The notes beneath the pieces are model-generated. The model was not told where the DNA came from. It did not search any database and was given only the letters and a program-made list of their open reading frames with translations. A stretch of 64,000 nt of DNA from Bacteroidia bacterium (lineage in GTDB: Bacteria > Bacteroidota > Bacteroidia > UKL13-3). Below are positions 19,121 to 27,610 of the stretch, in pieces (the first letter of the stretch is position 1; every line of letters starts with the position of its first letter). The stretch lies in NCBI GenBank assembly GCA_025454875.1, contig JALONP010000007.1, positions 1 to 64,000 on the forward strand. Reading direction: 5' to 3'. A program made the position numbers and the translations under genes.

Positions 19121-20530
19121 TTAAGCCATTATATGTGCAGCCATATTCAACAAGTCGTTCTCTGCAAAGTTTTTACCGAGCAATTGTAACCCGATTGGCA
19201 TTCCATTGTTATGGTGCCCGATTGGAAATGAGATTGCAGGGTGCCCAGAAATATTTGCGTGTACCGTGAACATGTCTGCTAAATACATTTCAATTGGGTT
19301 GTTGGACTTTTCGCCAAATTTAAATGCTGTAGAAGGAGTTACTGGCGACAGAATAAAATCATACTCGCTTAGTATTCGCTCGGTTTCTTCTTTTACTTTT
19401 CTTCTAACCTTTTGCGCTTTGCTGTAATATGCATCGTAAAAGCCAGATGACAAAACAAATGTTCCAAGCATGATTCTGCGTTTCACCTCTTTCCCAAAAC
19501 CCTCACTTCTTGATTTCTTAAATGTTCCATCAATACCATTAGACAAGTTACTTCGATGACCAAAAAGCAATCCAGAAAAACGGGAAAGATTTGAGGATGC
19601 TTCAGCTGTAGTCATTACATAGTAAGCAGGTACAAGCGCATCTAACATTTCAAACCCTACTTCTTCAACCATATGACCGTCTCGCTTTAATTTATCGATG
19701 ACTTCTTCTGTCTGCCTCTTTACTTCAACATCCAACGCTGGATGGTTAAGTGCTTCTTTGATATAAGCAACCCTTGATTTGCGAAAAGAATGGGTATAAG
19801 GAGTAATCGGTTCGCTTGACGTGGTTGCATCGTTATTATCTTTCCCACCAATTACCTCCAATATAACCGCAGCATCTTCTACACTTTGTGTAATGGGTCC
19901 TATTTGGTCAAAAGATGATGCATAAGCAATAAGCCCATAACGAGAAACCCTTCCATAGGTTGGCTTCAAACCAATAGCTCCACAAAAAGCGGCCGGCTGC
20001 CTAATGCTCCCTCCTGTGTCTGAGCCAATACTTGCCAAGCACATATTGGCTTGCACGGCAACGGCTGCCCCTCCCGAAGATCCACCAGAAACACGGGTGT
20101 TATCAGCATAATTGAGAACTGGCCCAAACGCAGAGTTTTCATTCGAAGCGCCCATTGCAAACTCATCACAATTGGTTCTGCCAATAATAATTGCGTCTTC
20201 TGAAATGAGCCTCTGAACTGCTGTAGAAGTATAAACAGCTCTGTAATTTTGCAAAATTTTTGATGCTGCAGACACAACATGTCCCTTGTAACAAAGATTA
20301 TCTTTAATAGCCAAAACCATCCCCGCCAAACGCCCTGCTTTGTTGTTATCGATCTTCTCCTGTATTTCTTTGGCTCTTTGTAAAGCTTCTTCTTCAAAAA
20401 CCTCCAAAAACACGTTCAGGTTTTTGTTGTCGTTTATGGTCTGAAGATAATTGGAAACAATAGCAACAACGGTGTTTTTTTTGCTTCGAATATCAGCCTG
20501 AATGCTGCTGAGTTTTGTATACCGTTCCAC
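19121..20530 (-). CDS. gatA: Asp-tRNA(Asn)/Glu-tRNA(Gln) amidotransferase subunit A
   Basis: Catalytic amidase subunit of the GatCAB complex, which converts Glu-tRNA(Gln) (and often Asp-tRNA(Asn)) to the correct amidated form. At 469 residues it has the amidase signature Ser-cisSer-Lys triad: Lys76 (LAIKDN), GGSSGG at 149-154 and the nucleophile Ser175 (SDTGGSIRQPA). The start is a GTG at 20530 that overlaps the tatA stop (TAGTG), implying translational coupling. gatB and gatC are not in the window, so the complex is encoded at several loci. Confidence 0.93.
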   Translation of the reverse strand: MERYTKLSSIQADIRSKKNTVVAIVSNYLQTINDNKNLNVFLEVFEEEALQRAKEIQEKIDNNKAGRLAGMVLAIKDNLCYKGHVVSAASKILQNYRAVYTSTAVQRLISEDAIIIGRTNCDEFAMGASNENSAFGPVLNYADNTRVSGGSSGGAAVAVQANMCLASIGSDTGGSIRQPAAFCGAIGLKPTYGRVSRYGLIAYASSFDQIGPITQSVEDAAVILEVIGGKDNNDATTSSEPITPYTHSFRKSRVAYIKEALNHPALDVEVKRQTEEVIDKLKRDGHMVEEVGFEMLDALVPAYYVMTTAEASSNLSRFSGLLFGHRSNLSNGIDGTFKKSRSEGFGKEVKRRIMLGTFVLSSGFYDAYYSKAQKVRRKVKEETERILSEYDFILSPVTPSTAFKFGEKSNNPIEMYLADMFTVHANISGHPAISFPIGHHNNGMPIGLQLLGKNFAENDLLNMAAHIMA

Positions 20531-20730
20531 TATGCTTTAGGTTCGTCTTTCTTAATATCTTTTTCCCTCATACCCTCTTCTATCTGAGATTTTACGCTCT
20601 TTTTCGCGTCATTAAACTCTCTTATTCCATTGCCAAGTCCTCTCATTAGTTCTGGAATCTTTTTGCCTCCAAAAAGCAAAAGAACAACGATTAAAATAAC
20701 AATTAATTCTGATCCGCCTAGTCCAAACAT
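20530..20730 (-). CDS. tatA: Sec-independent protein translocase TatA
   Basis: Small TatA/E component of the twin-arginine export pore in the inner membrane, 66 residues. It has a short N-terminal membrane helix ([20 protein letters not shown]), the conserved FGGKK(I/L)P hinge, an amphipathic helix ([17 protein letters not shown]) and a charged tail. It overlaps gatA by one base. tatC is not in the window. Confidence 0.93.
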   Translation of the reverse strand: MFGLGGSELIVILIVVLLLFGGKKIPELMRGLGNGIREFNDAKKSVKSQIEEGMREKDIKKDEPKA

Positions 20731-21036
20731 ATCATTAAAATTTAGGAAGCAAATGTAGCGCTTTTTGGCTAAAAAGGAAGTGTGTTCGTTCTGCCTTTAT
20801 ACTTATGACGTTTATACCTTATGAAACATCATGAAGCTTGAAACATCATTTAAGATTGCCCTTTTAACCTATTGCTCTTCAAAGCTCTTGTTTAAAAATA
20901 CCGTAGAAAAGAACTGAACGTTTGGCTTGGGTTTAACAAAATAATGCAATAACTAATCTTCTTAAATTATAGATTGCTTCGGCTTGTGCGAAGCTTGCTT
21001 ATCGGTTCAATACTCAAAATTTTGTAATAGATTTTA
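20731..21036. other. Intergenic stretch without a recognised gene
   Basis: This gap lies upstream of tatA-gatA and downstream of the pseudouridine synthase, all on the minus strand. It probably holds the tatA promoter. The only structure noted is a short direct repeat, TGAAACATCAT at 20822-20832 and 20839-20849. No hairpin with a T-run and no credible ORF was seen. Confidence 0.4.
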
Positions 21037-22473
21037 TTAGCCCAATCTCACCAATCTTTTTAATGCGTTAACTTCTTTTTCGGTTAATTCTCTCCACTCC
21101 CCACGCTTCAACTTACCCTTAGTTAACCCTGCATATAAAGCCCTATCCAATTTGTCCACTTTGTAACCAAGGTGTTCAAACATGCGGTGAATTATTCGGT
21201 TTTTTCCGCTGTGTATTTCTATTCCTACTTCATTTTTGTTTTTAGGATCGGGTATTGCTACCGCATCTGGTTTAATAAACCCGTCTTCCAATTCTACACC
21301 ATTGGTTAACTGCCAAATATCCTCTCCTTTAAAATTTTTATTAAGGGTTGCCTTGTACACCTTCTTCATTTCATATTTGGGATGCATTAACCGTTGCGCC
21401 AAATCACCATCATTGGTGAAGATAAGTACCCCCGTTGTGTTTCGGTCGAGTCTTCCAACTGGATACACGCGCTCTCCCAACTCTTTTCCGAACAATTCCA
21501 TCACTGTTCTGCGGCCTTCTGGGTCATCAAACGTAGTAATTGCATCTTTGGGTTTGTTTAACAATAGATATACCTTCTTTTCTCTACTTAGCCGTTCCCC
21601 ATTGTACCGAACATCGTCTGCCGATTTTACTTGATAACCCATTTCGGTAATCACTTTGCCGTTAACCGTTACTAAGCCCGCACCAATAAGTTCGTCAGCC
21701 TCTCTCCTAGAGCAAACTCCTGCATTTGCTATGTACCTGTTTAATCGAATATTTCCCTCTTGGACTGATTCTTCTTTTCTTGCCTTTTTTCGATCAAAAA
21801 TCAAATCCGTTTTTGATGGTCCTCTCCCACTCCTCGACTTTACCTTAGGTTCATGATCTATGCGAGATGCGTTAGTAGTTGAAAGCGCTCTACCAGAACC
21901 ACTTGTTCGTTTTCTATCTATTAAACGCGAACTCTTTTCTGGTGAAGCTTTTCGTGCAAAAGGTTTGTCTAAATTGTTTGTGCGTTTTCTATCTGATGAA
22001 CGCGACTCTCTGTCGGATGAGGTTTTCCGCGTAAAGGGTTTGTCTAAATTGTTTGTGCGTTTTCTATCTGATGAACGCGACTCTCTGTCGGATGAGGTTT
22101 TCCGCGTAAAGGGCTTGTCTAAATTGTTTGTGCGTCTTCTATCTGATGAACGCGACTCTCTGTCGGATGAGGTTTTCCGAGCAAAGGGTTTATCTAAATT
22201 GATTGTGTGTCTTTTATCTGATGAGCGCGATTCTCTATTGGATGATGCTTCGCGCTTAAAGGGTTTGTCAGAGTAACTGTTTTGTTTTCTATTTGAACTC
22301 GTGCCTTCTCCGTTGCTTACACGAGAAGACAAACGCTGATTTCCTGAGTTTGATTTTGACCCCGTTCTTGTCGATTTGCCTCTATCGGCAGCTGACGATT
22401 TCCGTGCCGCTGTTGTTTTTACAAAAGTCCTCTTACCATCTTTGTCGTTGCGCTTGTTTCCTTTATTATACAT
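21037..22473 (-). CDS. RluB/RsuA-family rRNA pseudouridine synthase with repetitive basic N-terminus
   Basis: Cytoplasmic rRNA-modifying enzyme of 478 residues. Residues from about 240 carry an S4 RNA-binding domain (IRLNRYIANAGVCSRREADELI) and then the RsuA/RluB catalytic domain with its GRLDRNTTGVLIFTNDGDL motif (catalytic Asp in GRLD). The E. coli RluB type modifies 23S rRNA; the exact site here is not known. The first 230 or so residues are low-complexity and strongly basic, rich in Arg, Lys and Ser. They include five tandem 25-residue units (DKPFxRKxSSDRESRSSDR type). Basic extensions on this enzyme are common in Bacteroidota, but nearly identical tandem copies are unusual. Confidence 0.9.
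   Translation of the reverse strand: MYNKGNKRNDKDGKRTFVKTTAARKSSAADRGKSTRTGSKSNSGNQRLSSRVSNGEGTSSNRKQNSYSDKPFKREASSNRESRSSDKRHTINLDKPFARKTSSDRESRSSDRRRTNNLDKPFTRKTSSDRESRSSDRKRTNNLDKPFTRKTSSDRESRSSDRKRTNNLDKPFARKASPEKSSRLIDRKRTSGSGRALSTTNASRIDHEPKVKSRSGRGPSKTDLIFDRKKARKEESVQEGNIRLNRYIANAGVCSRREADELIGAGLVTVNGKVITEMGYQVKSADDVRYNGERLSREKKVYLLLNKPKDAITTFDDPEGRRTVMELFGKELGERVYPVGRLDRNTTGVLIFTNDGDLAQRLMHPKYEMKKVYKATLNKNFKGEDIWQLTNGVELEDGFIKPDAVAIPDPKNKNEVGIEIHSGKNRIIHRMFEHLGYKVDKLDRALYAGLTKGKLKRGEWRELTEKEVNALKRLVRLG
21892..22270 (-). repeat. 75-bp in-frame tandem repeat (five units)
   Basis: The motif GTCTAAATT and its surroundings recur at 21967, 22042, 22117 and 22192 (slightly diverged), and a degenerate copy begins near 22267, giving a fixed 75-bp period. 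The three central units are almost identical at DNA level; the outer ones are diverged. Each encodes 25 residues of the pseudouridine synthase N-terminal extension, so unit number can change without a frameshift. Confidence 0.9.
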
Positions 22474-22488
22474 AAAACAAAGGTAGCC

Positions 22489-22715
22489 TTATTTGAGAAT
22501 AATTTGTTGATCTGAAATATTCTCATTTTGAATAGCCAGATTTGTGGAGTATAAAACCCTTATTGCATAAGGGCCAGAAGAAAACGCTAATAGGTTCTTT
22601 GTGTTATCTACCCAACCATCTTACTGTTGAGTCGCCCGCCTTTATGATTCCACTTTTTTGTCCAAAGGAAAATAAATAAAAACAAGAATTGGTTAAGCCG
22701 TTTAGGCAATCTTTT
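22489..22715 (-). pseudogene. Remnant of a T9SS type A sorting domain, frameshifted
   Basis: Reading leftwards, one frame encodes ...YLFSFGQKSGIIKAGDSTVR and then runs into a stop. The next frame continues with WVDNTKNLLAFSSGPYAIRV and ends at a TAA at 22489-22491 after QQIILK. Joined, they follow the last half of a T9SS type A domain (xxFSxxGxxI...G.......L.xFSSGxYxIRV...xQxIxK). Only about 75 codons remain; no upstream body, start codon or YPNP motif is seen. A frameshift near 22610-22625 breaks it. It is most likely the 3' end of a lost secreted-protein gene. Confidence 0.5.
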
Positions 22716-22911
22716 CAACGCATGTTTATACCTAAAACACCCTGAATTGGCTTAAAATCCTGATAAACAGGCGAACAGACCTGGCTTGTTTTAACGCTGT
22801 CTAATAAAATAATTTTAAGTGGGCAATGTAATGGCCTCAAAAGGGGGGTATAATGCATTCAAGGGCTTAATAACCCTATTTTTGCTTTGCTGCCTTTTAA
22901 CTTATTGCTCA

Positions 22912-24153
22912 GTGATAGAATTCAAATCTTTCGTTTTAAAAAATGGATTAACTGTAATCCACCATTATGACCCCAATACCCCGTTGTGTGTATTAAACAT
23001 TTTATACAAAGTTGGTTCGAAAAACGAATTGCCAGATAAAACGGGTTTCGCACATTTATTCGAGCATTTGATGTTTGGAGGCTCCATTAATATTCCTAAT
23101 TATGACCAACCAATTCAGCTTGCTGGAGGAGAAAACAATGCTTTTACAAACCAAGACGTAACAAACTATTATGTGGTTTTGCCCGCTAGCAATATTGAGA
23201 CCGCCTTTTGGTTAGAAAGCGACAGAATGCTTGGCTTAGCATTAAACGAAGAGTCTTTAAGTATTCAAAAAAAAGTTGTTATTGAGGAGTTTAAAGAGCG
23301 GTATTTAAACCAACCTTATGGAGATGTTTGGAAAGAGTTATTGGCTTTAGCATATGTAGAACACCCCTATCAGTGGCAAACAATTGGTAAAGAAATTTCA
23401 CATATTGAGGGTGCCGAACTAGCTGAGGTAGAACAATTTTTCAATAACTACTATGCGCCTGAAAACGCAATTTTAGTCATTTGCGGAAATGTCTCTTATA
23501 ACACTGCGAATGAGTATGCGTTAAAATGGTTTGACAATATCCCAAAAAGAACATGCAATAAGCGTGAGGTTAAACCAGAACCTCCACAAAAAAAGCCAAG
23601 GACCAAAACAATGCACGTAAATGTGCCATCAAGTTTAGTTGTAAGAGCCTATCATTGTGCTGGTAGAAACGATAGAAACTATTATGCAACTGATTTGCTT
23701 TCCGATATTCTCGGATCTGGAAAATCTTCGAGACTACACCAAGAACTGGTTCTTGAACAGGGTCATTTTACAGAAATCTCTTCATACATAACTGGAGATT
23801 TTGATAGCGGATTGTTTGTGATTGAGGGAATGCTATCGCCTTATACGAACATTGAAACCGCAACAAAAGCAATAGATAATTTTATACAAAAATCTGTTAA
23901 TAAAGGAATTACACAAGACGAGCTTGTCTTCGCAAAACGTAAAACCGAGACGCAACTTAATTTCAACAACATTTCAATACTAAATAAGGCACAAAAGCTT
24001 GCTTTTGGAGAAATGTTAGGTAATGCAAACATAATAAATGAAGAATGGTCAAAATATGATAGTATCGATGTTGAAGAATTAAACATGCTAGCAAAAGCCC
24101 TATTCGCTCCAGAAAAAATAATTCAGTTAAACTATCTTTCTACTAAAGCATAA
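22912..24153 (+). CDS. M16 family zinc peptidase, catalytic subunit
   Basis: Pitrilysin-family (M16) metallopeptidase of 413 residues, counted from a GTG start. The inverted zinc motif HLFEH is at residues 48-52, within TGFAHLFEHLMFGGS; the downstream Glu lies in VVIEEFKERYLNQPYG. The second M16 domain half (RNDRNYYATDLLSDILGSGKSSRL) is present. Family members usually start at MIxFxxFxLxNGL, which matches this GTG (IEFKSFVLKNGL). An ATG at 22831 would add 27 residues with a hydrophobic stretch (LITLFLLCCLLTYCS), and a TAnnTTTG box (TATTTTTG, 22877-22884) lies between the two, supporting the GTG. The next gene, 4 nt away, is its partner lacking the zinc motif, a common two-gene arrangement. 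Confidence 0.83.
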   Translation: MIEFKSFVLKNGLTVIHHYDPNTPLCVLNILYKVGSKNELPDKTGFAHLFEHLMFGGSINIPNYDQPIQLAGGENNAFTNQDVTNYYVVLPASNIETAFWLESDRMLGLALNEESLSIQKKVVIEEFKERYLNQPYGDVWKELLALAYVEHPYQWQTIGKEISHIEGAELAEVEQFFNNYYAPENAILVICGNVSYNTANEYALKWFDNIPKRTCNKREVKPEPPQKKPRTKTMHVNVPSSLVVRAYHCAGRNDRNYYATDLLSDILGSGKSSRLHQELVLEQGHFTEISSYITGDFDSGLFVIEGMLSPYTNIETATKAIDNFIQKSVNKGITQDELVFAKRKTETQLNFNNISILNKAQKLAFGEMLGNANIINEEWSKYDSIDVEELNMLAKALFAPEKIIQLNYLSTKA

Positions 24154-24157
24154 GGCA

Positions 24158-25426
24158 ATGAATCGAAAGTTACAACCAGCATACGAACCAATAAAGAAAA
24201 TAGCACTATTACCAGTTCAACGATTTAGTCTTGAAAATAATATTCCAATAGAATACACAGAATCTGAAGGTATTGGTATCGTAAAAGTTGACTTTGTGTT
24301 GGGTGCAAGCACGCGAAATCAAAAGCAAAAATGTGTTGCCGCACTTGTTTGTAATATGCTCACGGAGGGAACAAAAAAATTTCCAGGGAATCAATTGTTA
24401 GAAGCTCTTGACTCATTTGGCGCATACATTCAACCACAACTGGGAGCAGATGACACCACCGTTTCTTTGTATTGCTTATCAAAATACAGCATGCAATGCT
24501 TTACAGTTGTACACTCAATATTAACAGAGGCATTATTAGAATATGATATTATCAACAAGCACATTATCAGAAGTAAACAACTTATTGCTGTCAACGAGAA
24601 GAAGACAAAATATATGTGCAGAAGAGCCTTTAAAGGGTTGGTCTTTGGAGAGAATAATGTATACGGAAGCCCTGTAAAACAAGAAGATTACGATAATATT
24701 TCACGTGAAACACTGGTGTCTTTTTATACAGATTATGTTAGCTCTGGGCTAAAAAAAATCTACCTATCTGGAGACATCAATCAAAAAGTGCTTGAAAACT
24801 TGCGAGTGTTTAACGATATTCAACCGTATAATCTTGCTGATAATACAATAGCATTATCCGAGTCACTCGAACAACAAATAGCAATTGTACCACTAAAAGA
24901 GAGCATTCAGTCAACAATAAGGATTGGCAAAATCTGCATCAACAAGTATAGCGAAGACTTTCAAGGGTTAGCTATAACCAATCTTGTATTGGGGGGATTC
25001 TTTGGATCTAGGCTGATGAAAAACATTAGAGAAAAGCTAGGGCTTACCTATGGAATCTACAGCGCAATTGAGTGCAACAGGGATGCAGCATGCTTTTTTA
25101 TAGAGGCCGATCTTAACAATGAAAAAACTGAAGTCGCGTTGTCAGAGGTAAAAAAGGAACTAGCATTATTATATGAAAGCAATATTTCGGAGGAGGACCT
25201 TGTGGTTGCAAAAAATTACTTGATAGGTTCATTGCTGAGAAGCTTAGACGGGCCCTTTGCGTCTATAGATAAATATAAAATGATCCATGATTATGGTTTG
25301 ACATATGATTATTACGATACTTACGTTAACTGTATATGGGCCTTTTCGCCTGAAAAGCTGAGATCCATTGCCCAAAAACACCTCAATAGAGACTCTATGT
25401 CAATTGTTTATGCTGGAAATCATTAA
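24158..25426 (+). CDS. M16 family peptidase-like protein, non-catalytic partner
   Basis: Second protein (422 residues) of an M16 pair. It has the M16 fold, for example VKVDFVLGASTRNQKQKCVAALVCNMLTEGT in domain 1 and LAITNLVLGGFFGSRLMKNIREKLGLTYGIYSAIE in domain 2 with the R/Y region near the C-terminal half. The HxxEH zinc motif is absent at the equivalent position (LVCNMLTEGT), so it likely forms the closing half of a heterodimer with the upstream protein. It starts 4 nt after that gene and ends 2 nt before the next, so the three are an operon. No signal peptide is seen. Confidence 0.83.
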   Translation: MNRKLQPAYEPIKKIALLPVQRFSLENNIPIEYTESEGIGIVKVDFVLGASTRNQKQKCVAALVCNMLTEGTKKFPGNQLLEALDSFGAYIQPQLGADDTTVSLYCLSKYSMQCFTVVHSILTEALLEYDIINKHIIRSKQLIAVNEKKTKYMCRRAFKGLVFGENNVYGSPVKQEDYDNISRETLVSFYTDYVSSGLKKIYLSGDINQKVLENLRVFNDIQPYNLADNTIALSESLEQQIAIVPLKESIQSTIRIGKICINKYSEDFQGLAITNLVLGGFFGSRLMKNIREKLGLTYGIYSAIECNRDAACFFIEADLNNEKTEVALSEVKKELALLYESNISEEDLVVAKNYLIGSLLRSLDGPFASIDKYKMIHDYGLTYDYYDTYVNCIWAFSPEKLRSIAQKHLNRDSMSIVYAGNH

Positions 25427-25428
25427 CT

Positions 25429-27147
25429 ATGAGAAGCACTATTTTAGTTATTCTGTGCATTTGTGCGAGTACTTGCCTTGGTCAAGTGAGCCTAAGGCGT
25501 GTGTGCAAAGCTGGCGCTAACAATGACTTGCTTTTCTTTCCAAGTACCGACACTTGTAGCAAATTTGTTGGATATTATATTTGGGCAAGAAACGGTGCCT
25601 TTTCTCCATTTCTTTTAATAGACTCCATCGTTCCGCAAAGCACAACCAATTATCAACATGTTGGTGCTCCAGGTAATGAATGGTATTACACCGTTGAAAC
25701 AAGAGATAGCTGTCCACCCGTGTACAACAATTTTAGTGATACAGTGCAGGTTGATGCCATACCACCATTAGAAACCTTGTTTGATTCCATAAGTGTTACA
25801 GAGCAAAATAAGGTGGTTCTAGGGTGGCGCGCCAACAAAACTTTCGACTTTGCCTATTACAATTTATATTATGATAGCTCTGCTTTAAACGTTCCGTTAA
25901 TCTTCTTTTATACAGACACTCAATACTTAGATAATAGAGTTAATTGCAGGCCAGACCTCAACGGTATTGCGTACCTAATTAGTCCTGTTGATAGTTGTGA
26001 AAACCAGAGGGTATTCACAAACAGCCATAGAACAATTTTTCTTGAATATATAGTGGACACTTGCTCATCGACTGTGCAGCTTGATTGGACAGACTATTTG
26101 GGATGGCCAAAGGTTAGGTCGTACTATATTTATTTGTCAGAGAATGGTTCCAGCTATCAGCTGGTTGATTCAACAGCTAACACAACCTTTACCTCAGGAA
26201 TAACCCTAGGTAATCAATATCGATTTTTTGTGAGAGGATACAAAGAAGCTGAAAATATAAGCTCTTCCTCTAATAGAATTGAGTTTAACAGCAGAAAGCG
26301 CATTGAACCAGATTCAATCTACATAACAGCAGTAGATGTACCGAAACCCGAGAATAATACCATTGCGTTACGGTGGTATACTAAAGAAAACGAAGCGGTC
26401 GGATATGAGGTATGGGGCGCTCGCGATTCTAATGGAGTATATGTATTCGTTGAACGAATTGATGGAGAGTTTTCAAAAACCAAATATGAGCTTGTCTTTT
26501 CAAACAACAACTATATGTTCTTCAAGGTCTTTGGTATTAATAATTGCGGAACCCGATTTGAAAGCATCAATACATCGAGGCCAATGTTCTGCCAGGCTAG
26601 CCAAAAAGCGGGGGGTATTGAGGTTGCTTGGAGCCCTTATTTCACGTGGAACACTGGGGTGCAAAACTATATGATTTACAGGATAAACAACAGTTTATCA
26701 AGTGTTTATGAAAACATTGCTGTTTTGGACGGCTTAGATACCTCATATTTAGACATTACGGTTAATGAATCGCTAGCGCCTTGTTATTATGTCACTGCCA
26801 CGCAACAAAGTGGTGACATAAACAATGAAAACGAAAGCGCAAAATCTTACCAGGTATGCTTAACGGGAGAGGCCAGTGTGCTTATTCCAAACGCCTTTAG
26901 GCCGACAGGATTAAACAATGTTTTTAAGCCAGAAGGAACGTTTATTAATTATCAGAATTCAACATTGGAAATATTCGACCGTTGGGGTGGCCCAGTTATT
27001 AAACTAGAAAATATTGCAAGTGGTTGGAATGGTTCATTCAAAGATGGAACACCAGCTTCTCAAGGGGTTTATTATTATGTACTCAAAATAGAAAGCACTA
27101 ATGGCAACAGCAAAACATACACAGGATTTGTCACTCTCCTTAACTAA
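25429..27147 (+). CDS. Secreted FN3-like protein with type B T9SS (CHU) sorting domain
   Basis: Exported protein of 572 residues. The signal peptide ends at TCLGQ. The body has several fibronectin-III-like segments (for example VVLGWRANKTFDFAYYNLYY and IALRWYTKENEAVGYEVW). The C-terminal 85 or so residues, VLIPNAFRPTGLNNVFKP ... LEIFDRWGGPV ... WNGSFKDGTPASQGVYYYVL, are the gliding-motility/CHU-type (type B) T9SS domain, usually processed with the help of a dedicated anchoring partner. It is cotranscribed with the M16 pair and its last 47 nt overlap ybeY. Function is unknown. Confidence 0.85.
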   Translation: MRSTILVILCICASTCLGQVSLRRVCKAGANNDLLFFPSTDTCSKFVGYYIWARNGAFSPFLLIDSIVPQSTTNYQHVGAPGNEWYYTVETRDSCPPVYNNFSDTVQVDAIPPLETLFDSISVTEQNKVVLGWRANKTFDFAYYNLYYDSSALNVPLIFFYTDTQYLDNRVNCRPDLNGIAYLISPVDSCENQRVFTNSHRTIFLEYIVDTCSSTVQLDWTDYLGWPKVRSYYIYLSENGSSYQLVDSTANTTFTSGITLGNQYRFFVRGYKEAENISSSSNRIEFNSRKRIEPDSIYITAVDVPKPENNTIALRWYTKENEAVGYEVWGARDSNGVYVFVERIDGEFSKTKYELVFSNNNYMFFKVFGINNCGTRFESINTSRPMFCQASQKAGGIEVAWSPYFTWNTGVQNYMIYRINNSLSSVYENIAVLDGLDTSYLDITVNESLAPCYYVTATQQSGDINNENESAKSYQVCLTGEASVLIPNAFRPTGLNNVFKPEGTFINYQNSTLEIFDRWGGPVIKLENIASGWNGSFKDGTPASQGVYYYVLKIESTNGNSKTYTGFVTLLN

Positions 27148-27565
27148 CCTTATAGCCTTTAATATAGTAGATAAGGATTACAAGCTAACTGCCAAAAAAA
27201 GAATAAGGCTTTGGCTTCAAGAGTCAATAGAAAAAGAGGGATACCGATTGGGCTTCTTGTCGTTTAATTTATGCTCAGACGAGTTCTTATTGAAAATGAA
27301 TAAAAAACACTTGAAGCACGATTACTTAACCGATATTATTACGTTTAATCTTGTAGAAGGAAAAGAATTATCTGGTGATGTTTACATAAGCATAGATAGA
27401 GTAAAAGAGAACGCCAAACTAAACAAAGTGAAACATATGAGAGAGGAGTTATTAAGGGTATTTATTCATGGTGTATTGCACCTTTGCGGGTACAATGATA
27501 AAACCACCAAACAGGTAAAGGCTATGCGTGCCAAAGAAGATTATTATTTATCTTTGTACGCTTAA
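27101..27565 (+). CDS. ybeY: rRNA maturation endoribonuclease YbeY
   Basis: Single-strand-specific endoribonuclease in 16S rRNA 3' maturation and ribosome quality control, 154 residues. The metal-binding motif is HGVLHLCGYND (His123, His127); the third ligand, His in E. coli, appears as Asp133, as is usual in Bacteroidota. The DYLTDIITFNL and LSGDVYISIDRV stretches are typical. The only reasonable ATG (27101) lies 47 nt inside the end of the preceding T9SS gene in another frame, so translation may be coupled. Confidence 0.88.
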   Translation: MATAKHTQDLSLSLTNLIAFNIVDKDYKLTAKKRIRLWLQESIEKEGYRLGFLSFNLCSDEFLLKMNKKHLKHDYLTDIITFNLVEGKELSGDVYISIDRVKENAKLNKVKHMREELLRVFIHGVLHLCGYNDKTTKQVKAMRAKEDYYLSLYA

Positions 27566-27567
27566 TT

Positions 27568-27585
27568 TTCGATAGCGTTATCGAA
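27568..27585. repeat. Short inverted repeat between ybeY and mnmG
   Basis: TTCGATA at 27568-27574 is perfectly inverted as TATCGAA at 27579-27585 with a GCGT loop. It directly follows the ybeY stop codon and lies 25 bp before mnmG. There is no T-run, so it is not a clear terminator; it could be a regulatory hairpin or protein site. Confidence 0.35.
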
Positions 27586-27610
27586 TCGTTGTTTAATCCG
27601 TTTTAAATTC

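Noticed and set aside
21892-22270. Regular repeats as a CRISPR array
   Set aside because: Units are contiguous 75-bp in-frame copies without unique spacers and code for protein.
21860-22276. Antisense 138-codon open frame across the repeat region
   Set aside because: It is the mirror of the 75-bp repeats in the pseudouridine synthase gene; the S4 and catalytic domains on the other strand fix the real frame.
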